A DNA stretch of 64,000 nt from NCBI GenBank assembly GCA_913776615.1, contig CAJYPK010000034.1:124001-188000 (forward strand). The letters are read 5' to 3'. This DNA is from an uncultured Hymenobacter sp. GTDB taxonomy: Bacteria > Bacteroidota > Bacteroidia > Cytophagales > Hymenobacteraceae. Positions 20,310-28,202 of the stretch are shown here, in pieces. Both the position numbers and the translations under genes were made by a program. Each line of letters starts with the position of its first letter. The stretch's first letter is position 1. Below the pieces are notes generated by a model. The model did not search any database. It saw nothing but the letters and a program-made list of their open reading frames with translations, and was not told where the DNA came from.

Positions 20310-20729
20310 TCAGGCGGTAGCTTGGCGCACCACTTCTTTAAGAATGCCCAAGTTAGCATCGGCGAGGCGCACGGCCACGTAGCAGTGCCACTGGCCGCCG
20401 GCCACGGGGCGTAGGTAGTGCAGTTGTTCTTCGAGCAGCACCGACATATCGAGCAGCGGGCCACCCAGCCAGGAGTTGGCCGCCAGCGTATCGTCGAGAT
20501 TGTTCAGCATCTTGGCGGTGCGCAAGTTGAGCTGATTGGGGTTGTAGGCGCCGTTGGTGGTGTAGGAAGCCAGCAGGCTGCCCGTCTGACTATCGGCGAT
20601 GTACGCCAGCAGCACTTCGGGTTGCTCGCGCAGCAGGGCCAGCAGCATTTTTTCGGCATGGCGACCGGCCTCGCTCGACGCGGCTACTACTTTTTTTACT
20701 TGTAAGCGGTTGAAAAAAGGGAGATTCAT
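20310..20729 (-). CDS. Second Roadblock/LC7-like protein, paralogue of the neighbour
   Basis: VLLAYIADSQTGSLLASYTTNG...LLDMSVLLEEQLHYLRPVAGGQWHCYVAVRLADANLGILKEVVR; shares layout with 19913..20275. Confidence 0.55.
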   Translation of the reverse strand: MNLPFFNRLQVKKVVAASSEAGRHAEKMLLALLREQPEVLLAYIADSQTGSLLASYTTNGAYNPNQLNLRTAKMLNNLDDTLAANSWLGGPLLDMSVLLEEQLHYLRPVAGGQWHCYVAVRLADANLGILKEVVRQATA

Positions 20730-20823
20730 GCGTAATAGAACGGTGGCGCCCCGCGGCTACTTACGGGTGCCCGCCGGCCAGGAGCGGAGTGGCTGCTTCC
20801 ATGCTGCCGGCAGGCTACCGCCA

Positions 20824-20886
20824 AAAGCCAAGAACCCGGCCAGCGGCTCTCTACGGCCACATCAGGCCAGCCGGGTTCTTGGCTTT
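20824..20886. terminator. Long hairpin terminator
   Basis: aaagccaagaacccggc / gccgggttcttggcttt. Confidence 0.75.
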
Positions 20887-20914
20887 CTTCGAATAACTTG
20901 CGCGGACTGGCAGC

Positions 20915-21595
20915 TTAGAACTGCCACCAATGACGCTTCTTTGGCAGGTCGGTGCGGGGCAATAAGGTTACGTTCTGCTCGCCACGGCCATTTACCTGCA
21001 CTACTTCTTCGGTATACCCACCGTAGCCGTACTGGAGCTGGGCGGCCTTGTGAGCCGGTACAACCATCGTGTATTGGCCCTTGGCATCGGTGCTCACGCC
21101 CCGGCCGCTAACCTTGTCGATGATGGTGGCCCCGATGAGCGGGCGGCCATTCTCATCCAGAATGCGGCCACGCACGGTGCTCAGACTAGCGCTTTCGAGG
21201 GCGCCCATATCTTCGGCCGCCGGTGCGCTGGCCTCTACCGCAGCCGCTTCGCCCGCAGTGGGGCGCACGGCCGAGTTGTTGGCGGCAAATACCGCACCGC
21301 TTACCAGCACACCCACGAGCAGGAGCGAGCCGGCCCGCTGCCGGAAACGAGCGGGCTCGGTGCGAATCAGGTGCAGCTGCTGTTGCAGCCAGCCTACCGG
21401 GCGCACGTCGTGCCCCTGCGTTTGTAGGCTATGGAAACGTTCGAAAGCTTCCCCGCCTTTTGCGGGATTGGCTTTCAAGTAAGCATCTACGAGCGCGGTG
21501 TTGGTCACCGACAGGTCGCCCCGCAGATACGCATCGCGGTAGCCGGGCAGAAGTTCGCCGGTAGCCGGATGAAAAGGGTTAGTAGTTATCGCCAT
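20915..21595 (-). CDS. Membrane-anchored carboxypeptidase-like regulatory domain protein
   Basis: Single TM then VRGRILDENGRPLIGATIIDKVSGRGVSTDAKGQYTMVVP. Confidence 0.7.
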   Translation of the reverse strand: MAITTNPFHPATGELLPGYRDAYLRGDLSVTNTALVDAYLKANPAKGGEAFERFHSLQTQGHDVRPVGWLQQQLHLIRTEPARFRQRAGSLLLVGVLVSGAVFAANNSAVRPTAGEAAAVEASAPAAEDMGALESASLSTVRGRILDENGRPLIGATIIDKVSGRGVSTDAKGQYTMVVPAHKAAQLQYGYGGYTEEVVQVNGRGEQNVTLLPRTDLPKKRHWWQF

Positions 21596-22010
21596 TATTG
21601 AAGGGAAGTGTAGAGAGCAGCGGGTAGGAACAGCGGGGAGATTAAGGCGGAATGAAATACGGCGACTAACTAGGCAGTACTCAGGATACTTCTCGATTTT
21701 CTGTTAGCAAAACTACAGTATCGCCCGGAAGTCCTGGCTATGCTCTTAGACGAATAAGCCAAAAATCTTGCTGAATGCACCTCATTACCGGTGTTAACAA
21801 AATAATGTTTTTCCCCCTCTCCGACATCAAGATGACAAGCTCAACCGCTTGTGGCAATAAAACTCACCTGCTTAGCAAAATCCCGCTTTAATAGTATTTT
21901 TTCTTTCATTCAAAATAGTTCCTACTCATTCTTTTAGCCTGGGCAGTTACATATTTTTTCTCCACTGCGCCAACACCCAGGCCAGTACCTTTGCGGTTTC
22001 ATTTTCTGCC

Positions 22011-23000
22011 ATGCCGCCACTCGCCACCCCCACTGCTAACACTGCTTTTTCTGGTCTTATCTCGGTAGTCGCCCCGCTTTACAACGAGGCCGACACCGTG
22101 GCCCAGCTCGTGAGCCGCGTGGCCGCCGTGATGCAGCAGCACGGCTACGACTACGAGCTTATTCTGGTCAACGACGGCAGCACCGACCGCAGCTGGCAGA
22201 TGATGCAGGAGCTGGCCGCCCACGACCGCCACCTGGTGGCCATCGACTTGGCCGGCAACTACGGCCAGACGCTGAGCCTGCGCGCTGGCTTTGCCCAGGC
22301 GCGCGGCGAGGTCATTATTGCTATGGACGGCGACCTGCAGCACGATCCGGCTTACATCCCGCAGTTTATCAGCCTCATCAACGAGGGCTACGACATGGTG
22401 GGCGGGGCCAAGGCCAAGCGCCCCGAAGGTCCCATTGCCACGGCGCTGGCCACCACGGCGCACGGCATTATCCGGCGCTTGTCGGGGGTGCAGCTGCGTT
22501 ATTTCGGGGCTACGTACAAGGCCTACCGCAGCTACCTCGTAAAGAACGTGGAGATGCTCGGCGACGCTCACCGCTTCCTGGGCGCGCTGGTGGCCCGCAA
22601 GAATCTACGCTACTGCGAGTTTCCAATTGAGATTCACGAGCGGCAGTTTGGTCAGAGTAACTACAAGATCAGCAAGCTCTTCTACGTCATTCTCGACCTG
22701 TTTATTCTGCGGTTTTTCATTGTGCACTCGCGCAAGCCGTTCCGGCTGTTTGGCTTGTCGGGGCTGCTGAGCTTACTGCTGGGCGGCGGGCTGGCGGGGC
22801 AGTTTCTGATTCGTTCCGTCTTCTTTGGGCTCAATATTTTTGGTACCTACCCGCTGGAATTCATCTTCAGCCTATTCCTGATTATGGCCGGCATTTTCCT
22901 GCTGTGCTTCGGGGTATTGGCGGAGATTGGCATGTACAACTACTACTCGCGGCGCACGCGTACGCCCTACGTGGTGCGGAAGGTGGCTTCGCTAGAGTAA
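22011..23000 (+). CDS. Glycosyltransferase family 2
   Basis: ISVVAPLYNEADTVAQLV, ELILVNDGSTDRSWQM, VIIAMDGDLQHDPAYIP, C-terminal TM pair. Confidence 0.92.
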   Translation: MPPLATPTANTAFSGLISVVAPLYNEADTVAQLVSRVAAVMQQHGYDYELILVNDGSTDRSWQMMQELAAHDRHLVAIDLAGNYGQTLSLRAGFAQARGEVIIAMDGDLQHDPAYIPQFISLINEGYDMVGGAKAKRPEGPIATALATTAHGIIRRLSGVQLRYFGATYKAYRSYLVKNVEMLGDAHRFLGALVARKNLRYCEFPIEIHERQFGQSNYKISKLFYVILDLFILRFFIVHSRKPFRLFGLSGLLSLLLGGGLAGQFLIRSVFFGLNIFGTYPLEFIFSLFLIMAGIFLLCFGVLAEIGMYNYYSRRTRTPYVVRKVASLE

Positions 23001-23472
23001 TTCGAGTAAATAGGAGTAGTTTGAGTAATCGAATCACAGGCCATGACGACTAGTGATAAAGCCGCTCGTAATGAAGCGTTTCGGCAGCGAACTCAGGTAG
23101 CGGCGTTGCGTGTAATTCGGCTTTATCAACAGTTGCCGCGATGCGGGGAGGCGGAAGTGTTGGGCAAGCAGCTTTTGCGATCGGCGACCTCAGTAGCGGC
23201 TAACTACCGGGCCTCTTGCCGGGCTCGATCGGGGGCCGAATATTTCGCCAAGCTTTCTATTTGCGTGGAGGAAGCCGATGAGACGCAGTTCTGGCTGGAT
23301 CTTCTGGGACAAGCTGACATTATAGCCCCCATTCGCTTACAACCGCTCATGCAAGAATACGCAGCCATCACGGCTATACTCACTACTGCCCGTAAATTGG
23401 CCAGTAAGTAACTATAAAAGAGGCAAATACTCCACCCATTACTCAAATTACTCCCATTACTCAAACTACTCC
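22995..23472. mobile_element. Putative cassette: four-helix-bundle (IVP-type) gene bounded by 9-mer-based inverted repeats
   Basis: 17-bp perfect core IR ggagtagtttgagtaat (23013-23029) / attactcaaactactcc (23456-23472), weaker match extending to ~35 nt (22995-23029 / 23439-23472). Confidence 0.55.
23043..23411 (+). CDS. Four helix bundle protein, 23S rRNA intervening-sequence (IVP/S23) type
   Basis: LYQQLPRCGEAEVLGKQLLRSATSVAANYRASCRARSGAEYFAKLSICVEEADETQFWLDLL is the family signature. Confidence 0.9.
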   Translation: MTTSDKAARNEAFRQRTQVAALRVIRLYQQLPRCGEAEVLGKQLLRSATSVAANYRASCRARSGAEYFAKLSICVEEADETQFWLDLLGQADIIAPIRLQPLMQEYAAITAILTTARKLASK

Positions 23473-24271
23473 CAAGCGTCTCATCATCAACTGTGACGAC
23501 TACGGCTGGGATGCGCCCGCCACCCAGGCCATTCTGGAGCTGGGCGCGGCTGGGCAGGTTAGCAGCACGACCGTCATGGCCAACTTCGCCAGCGACGCTG
23601 AACTGCGCGAGCTGGCCCGCCTGGCCTCGCCTACCTTTTCGGTAGGCCTGCACCTCACCCTGAATGCCGGCCCGCCGCTGAGCGCCGCCTCGGCCGTACC
23701 CTCGTTAATCGACACCAATGGGCAATTCTACTCCTCCAGCCAGCTGTGGCAGCGCTACTTGCGCGGTCAGGTGCGCCCGGCGGAGATGCAGGTAGAAATC
23801 GGTGCCCAGCTGCGCCGGCTGGCCGACGCGGGACTAGCCCTCACCCACGCCGATAGCCACCAGCACCTGCACCAATATCCGCTGTTGGGGCCGGCTTTGC
23901 TGCGCATCTTGCGCGCGCTCGGCGTGCGCCGGGTGCGGCGCCTGACCGCAGCGGGGCGGCTCGACGGGCGTGGCCTCGTGCTCCGGGCCTTTGCCGCCAG
24001 CAGCCGGGCGGCCCTGCGCGATTTTGCCACGCCGGGGGCATTGGTGAGCACGTTTTCGACCGAAGCGGCCAGCGCGGCGGGCTTTCGACGGGGCGTGGCC
24101 GCCGCGTTTCGGCGCACCGACACCGCCGAGTTTATGAGCCACCCGGGGCTGAGCGAGCGGCCAGGCTCGCCGCTGATGCGGGTGCCGGAGTACACCTTCT
24201 GGCGCAGCGGCGAGGCCCGGGAGCTGCTGCGGGAACTGGGCGGCGAGCTGGTGAGCTACGCGGTGGTGTAA
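23438..24271 (+). CDS. ChbG/YdjC-like carbohydrate deacetylase; no canonical start upstream of catalytic N-terminus
   Basis: In-frame RLIINCDDYGWDAPATQAILELGAAGQVSSTTVMANF... from 23477; THADSHQHLHQYP. ATG at 23576 would remove the CDDYG motif; 23438 is only an ATT codon used as a nominal boundary. Confidence 0.7.
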   Translation: MTQITPITQTTPKRLIINCDDYGWDAPATQAILELGAAGQVSSTTVMANFASDAELRELARLASPTFSVGLHLTLNAGPPLSAASAVPSLIDTNGQFYSSSQLWQRYLRGQVRPAEMQVEIGAQLRRLADAGLALTHADSHQHLHQYPLLGPALLRILRALGVRRVRRLTAAGRLDGRGLVLRAFAASSRAALRDFATPGALVSTFSTEAASAAGFRRGVAAAFRRTDTAEFMSHPGLSERPGSPLMRVPEYTFWRSGEARELLRELGGELVSYAVV

Positions 24272-24312
24272 CCTACCGGCGAGCGTTGACTATCAGAGCA
24301 GGGGCCGGATAC

Positions 24313-24603
24313 TTAATGCAACGCTACGCGCAGACAGATAAGTAGCAACAGGGCACCAATACCCAGGTTGAACAGCAGCAGCCACCGAGGCGCGGCATTC
24401 ACCCGATAGGTACCAGCCGGCGCCATCAGAAGCGCTGCTAAGAACAAGGGCGGCCCTAAAAACAAAATTCCGTACAGATAGAGTATCAGAAAATCGCACC
24501 CCTGCCGCCAGATATTGCAGATAAGAATTGCGATTAATCCCAGTACATTAAGCCCGGTATTGAGGCATAGTGCCACCCAGCTTATCTTGTTAGCTTGGCT
24601 CAT
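24313..24603 (-). CDS. Small hypothetical membrane protein
   Basis: 96 aa, three hydrophobic segments. Confidence 0.5.
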   Translation of the reverse strand: MSQANKISWVALCLNTGLNVLGLIAILICNIWRQGCDFLILYLYGILFLGPPLFLAALLMAPAGTYRVNAAPRWLLLFNLGIGALLLLICLRVALH

Positions 24604-24629
24604 AGCTTCGGCGGCAATCAGGAAAAAAG

Positions 24630-24651
24630 GCTTCGGGCGGCCGCCCGAAGC
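24630..24651. terminator. Perfect 22-nt palindrome, likely terminator
   Basis: gcttcgggcggccgcccgaagc with A-tract on the left. Confidence 0.6.
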
Positions 24652-24672
24652 TACCTGCTAAGTATTATTTTT

Positions 24673-25566
24673 TTAAGAGGATGGGATACTGCGCCGCTCT
24701 ACCTGCACCAGCGCGCCCACCAGCGACACCAGCGCCGTGATGACGTAGAACAACACGCTCACGCTCACCGCCACCGGCACGTTGAGCACGAAGAGCTTGG
24801 CCCCGTACAGAAAGGTTAGCTCCCGGGCACCCAGCCCGCCCACGGTGAGCGGCAGCACCGCCGCGATACTCGACGCCAGAAATACCAGCAGATAGGGCAG
24901 CACCGGCCCATCGGCCGCGCCCAGGGCCGCCAGCAGCGCCCAGGCGCACAACACCTGCGCCCCCTGCACGCCCAGCGCCTCCCACGAAGTGCGCCCAAAG
25001 GCCCGCCGAAACTCGCCAAACCACCAGCGGCCCAGCCCGTAGCTCAGGCCCAGGCCCAGCGGCACCAGGGCCAGCGCCCCGGCCCGGTACCAGCCGGGAT
25101 AGTCGGTCGCCGCAAACAGCAGCAGGAGCAACACCAGCAGGGCCACCATCCCGCTCAGCCGGTCGAGCAGCAACGCCCGAAAAATAACGGCCCGCCGTCC
25201 CGGAAATTCCTTGCCCAGCAAGTACACCTTGTAGCCGTCGCCGCCGATCCCGCCGGGCAGAAACAAGTTGTAAAACATGCCCAGCCAGTACAGTCGCAGG
25301 TTGTAGCGTTCGGTGAGCTGGATGTCAACGGCCCGAAAAAACGTATTGAGCCGCACCGAAGCAATGAGTTTGGAAAGCGTGAACAACGCCGTGGCCAGCA
25401 GTAGCCAGCCGGGCCGGGCCTGCCGCAGCGTGCGGCCCAGGGCCGGCAGGTCGAGGTGCCGGGCCACCAGCCACAGCGCCCCGGCCATGAAGACCAGCTT
25501 GGCCAGCAGGCCCAGGTACCGTCGCCCGGCGGGGGTAGGCTCGGGCAAGGTTTCGGCGTCGCTCAT
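24673..25566 (-). CDS. Lysylphosphatidylglycerol synthase-type TM protein (UPF0104)
   Basis: LGMFYNLFLPGGIGGDGYKVYLL...LLLDRLSGMVALL...LPLTVGGLGARELTFLYGA. Confidence 0.85.
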   Translation of the reverse strand: MSDAETLPEPTPAGRRYLGLLAKLVFMAGALWLVARHLDLPALGRTLRQARPGWLLLATALFTLSKLIASVRLNTFFRAVDIQLTERYNLRLYWLGMFYNLFLPGGIGGDGYKVYLLGKEFPGRRAVIFRALLLDRLSGMVALLVLLLLLFAATDYPGWYRAGALALVPLGLGLSYGLGRWWFGEFRRAFGRTSWEALGVQGAQVLCAWALLAALGAADGPVLPYLLVFLASSIAAVLPLTVGGLGARELTFLYGAKLFVLNVPVAVSVSVLFYVITALVSLVGALVQVERRSIPSS

Positions 25567-27215
25567 GGATTCTGAAACTCGACTACTTGAAAGGTCACGT
25601 TGCCGTCAACGGTCATCTTATCCAGCGTGCGGAAGTGCTTGTCGCGCAAGATTTCCTCGTCGACCAGGTAAAGCGCCCCGGGCCGGAGCGGTAGCGGTGC
25701 TACCGTGAGGGTTTCGCCCCGCTCGCGGGCGATGTAGAAGGCCTCCACGTTGTCGAGCGGCCGGCCGTAGGGAAACTGCCACAGCGGGCGGCCCTTGGTA
25801 GCGCGGCCAATGCGGATAGCTGCCGTGCGGTAGCCCACCTCCGACGAAGTTTGCATGCGGGCCGGAAAAATGAAAACGTCGAAAGCCAGCCGTAGTACGA
25901 GCAGGTAGTAGCCTAGCACGAGCAGGCGGTAATCGGCCAGCCGCCAGAATAAGTAGGCCCCCAGGGCCAGGGGTATAAACAGCGCCAGGCTGAGCAGCGC
26001 CGAATCGGGCACGCCGCGCAGAATCTTGGCACTGCCTGCCACCAGGCCCGCCCGCGTTGCCAGGCGCAGCAGCAGCGGCAGCAGCGGAGCCAGGGCGCTC
26101 ACGGCGAGCAGGGCCAGCAGGAGACCGTCGAGCAGGCGCGTCAGCGGTACCCCGGCCGGCTGGTAGTGCGCGTAGAGGGCAATCACCACCGTGAGGCCCA
26201 GCGGCACCAGCATAAATAAGTAGCGCGGAATGGTGGCCGGCGACAGCCAATACACCGGCAGCACGGCCAGAAACAGCAGCGCGTTGTAGCGCAGAAAGGG
26301 CTGCCCAGCTACCCGCCGCCACGCGCCCGGTACCAGCAGGCACAGCACCAGCAGCGTCCAGGGCAAAAAATGCTTGATAAAATCGAAGGGAAACAGCAGC
26401 ACGTAGCGAATGGAGTCGCCCAGCGGCTGGGCCGTCACCACCCGCTGGCTCGACTGCGACCAGAGCGTAGCCAGGGCCGTTTCGAGGGAATTTTGGCGGC
26501 TGTACACGAAAAAGTACGTGCCGAGAATGGCTAACAGCACCAGCCCGCCCAGCACGTGCTGCCAGCTGAACAGCCGCCGCCATTGCCGGGTATCGAGGCA
26601 GTAGACCAGCAAAGCGATTCCTTGGAACACCACCGAGGGCAACCCTTTCAGCAGAAAGCCCACGGCCGTGAGCGCGTAGGTGAGTACAAACAGGCGCGTC
26701 CACTGCCCGCGCTGCCCCAGGTACCAGACGGCCATAAAACCCAGCCACGTCAGGCAGGCGTGCCACAGGTCGATGAGGCCCAGAAAAGAATCGTAAAACA
26801 GCACCCGGCCGGTAGTGGCAAAGGCCAGCGCCACCGTGAAGGCCAGCCGACTGCCCAGCTGCGGACGCAGCACCCGCCACAAGGCGGCTGAGTAGAGCAA
26901 CAGCGCCGCGATGGTGGGCAGCCGCAGAATTAGCTCGTCCTGCCGCCCGGTGAGGCGAAACAATGCCACCAGCAGCCAATTGAACAGCGGTGGCTTGTTG
27001 TAGTACGGCAGGCCCTGGAGCGTGGGCGCAAAAAAATGCCCCGAGTAGTGCATTTCCAGGGCGACCAGCGCCCGAATGGGCTCATCGACCAGGAGCGGCT
27101 GCCAGCCCAGGTGCAGCAGCAGGGCCGGCAGGGCCAGCGCCAAGGTAAAGGCTGCCACCCACCACGGCCGCTGGCTAAGGGCGAAAATCAAGCGCCGGGC
27201 TAACGATTCTACCAC
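25563..27215 (-). CDS. ArnT-like glycosyltransferase family 39/83 protein (start approximate, GTG)
   Basis: LLVDEPIRALVALEMHYSGHFFAPTLQGLPYYNKPPLFNWL; ATGA overlap with 24673..25566. Confidence 0.8.
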   Translation of the reverse strand: MVESLARRLIFALSQRPWWVAAFTLALALPALLLHLGWQPLLVDEPIRALVALEMHYSGHFFAPTLQGLPYYNKPPLFNWLLVALFRLTGRQDELILRLPTIAALLLYSAALWRVLRPQLGSRLAFTVALAFATTGRVLFYDSFLGLIDLWHACLTWLGFMAVWYLGQRGQWTRLFVLTYALTAVGFLLKGLPSVVFQGIALLVYCLDTRQWRRLFSWQHVLGGLVLLAILGTYFFVYSRQNSLETALATLWSQSSQRVVTAQPLGDSIRYVLLFPFDFIKHFLPWTLLVLCLLVPGAWRRVAGQPFLRYNALLFLAVLPVYWLSPATIPRYLFMLVPLGLTVVIALYAHYQPAGVPLTRLLDGLLLALLAVSALAPLLPLLLRLATRAGLVAGSAKILRGVPDSALLSLALFIPLALGAYLFWRLADYRLLVLGYYLLVLRLAFDVFIFPARMQTSSEVGYRTAAIRIGRATKGRPLWQFPYGRPLDNVEAFYIARERGETLTVAPLPLRPGALYLVDEEILRDKHFRTLDKMTVDGNVTFQVVEFQNP

Positions 27216-27345
27216 GAGTTGTGTTGAGCTAAATGGGCGTACCCAGAAGGCCGGCCGGTAGCGGCGCGGGCTCCGCAAAGGTACGCCCGGGGCGCAGGCT
27301 GGCCCGCCACCGTCCCGGCTCCCGTTCGTTTCGTATGTTTGGCTT

Positions 27346-27795
27346 ATGTCGTCGTCTTCCACCCCTACCCCCACCGCCCCCGACCGCCTTACGCAGACGC
27401 TGCTGCGCCACGGCCTGCGTCAAACGCCCGTGCGCCGGGCCGTACTCGCCGCCCTCGCCGGCAAAGGCTACGCCCTGACCGGGGCCGAAATCGAACAGGA
27501 AATCGGGGCCGATACCGACCGCATCACCCTCTATCGCACGCTTAAGAGTTTCGAGCAGCAGGGCCTTATTCACCGCGTGATCGACGATACCGACGTGCTG
27601 CGCTACGCCGCCTGCTCCATCGAGTGCTCGGCCGATGCCCATTTCGACAACCACGTGCATTTCAAGTGCAGCGTATGCAGCCACACCTATTGCCTGAGCC
27701 AGGTGGCCATCCCGGCCGTGCAGCTGCCCGGCGGCTTCCAGGCCCAGCGGCGCGACTTTTTACTTTCCGGCACCTGCCAGCTCTGCCAGGGCTAG
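27346..27795 (+). CDS. Fur family transcriptional regulator
   Basis: LRQTPVRRAVLAAL, DRITLYRTLKSFEQQGLIHRV, HVHFKCSVCSHTYCL. Confidence 0.9.
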   Translation: MSSSSTPTPTAPDRLTQTLLRHGLRQTPVRRAVLAALAGKGYALTGAEIEQEIGADTDRITLYRTLKSFEQQGLIHRVIDDTDVLRYAACSIECSADAHFDNHVHFKCSVCSHTYCLSQVAIPAVQLPGGFQAQRRDFLLSGTCQLCQG

Positions 27796-27905
27796 GCGGG
27801 TGGGCCAGCGCCCGCACCGGCTGGTCAGCGCGGGCGAGCACGCGGGAGTTTTACTACGGCCCGCAAGCTCTCCACGCGCTCGCTTCAGCCAGGTTGTGAA
27901 ATACA

Positions 27906-27941
27906 AAAAGCCTCCACCAGTCGAAACTGATGGAGGCTTTT
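27906..27941. terminator. Terminator between Fur gene and tRNA
   Basis: aaaagcctcca / tggaggctttt. Confidence 0.85.
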
Positions 27942-27955
27942 CGTTGAAACGGGAG

Positions 27956-28029
<74 letters not shown>

Positions 28030-28148
28030 GTTTTTGGCTTTTACCGCGGCGCCTCTTGCGCTTTGGTTTGACAAAAGTACGGCGACTTTCCGCGTATGCA
28101 AGCCCTGGCCCCAACATTTTTTGCAACTCCCCCAAAATCAGCGCCAAA

Positions 28149-28180
28149 AAAAATGGCGGGGAAGATTCCCCGCCATTTTT
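28149..28180. terminator. hairpin terminator after TonB receptor
   Basis: aaaaatggcgggga / tccccgccattttt. Confidence 0.85.
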
Positions 28181-28202
28181 AGTAGCTTTTCTCGCGATTG
28201 GC

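Noticed and set aside
24630-24651. Perfect 22-nt palindrome as a regulator binding site
   Set aside because: Position just downstream of the - strand gene with an A-tract fits a terminator better.
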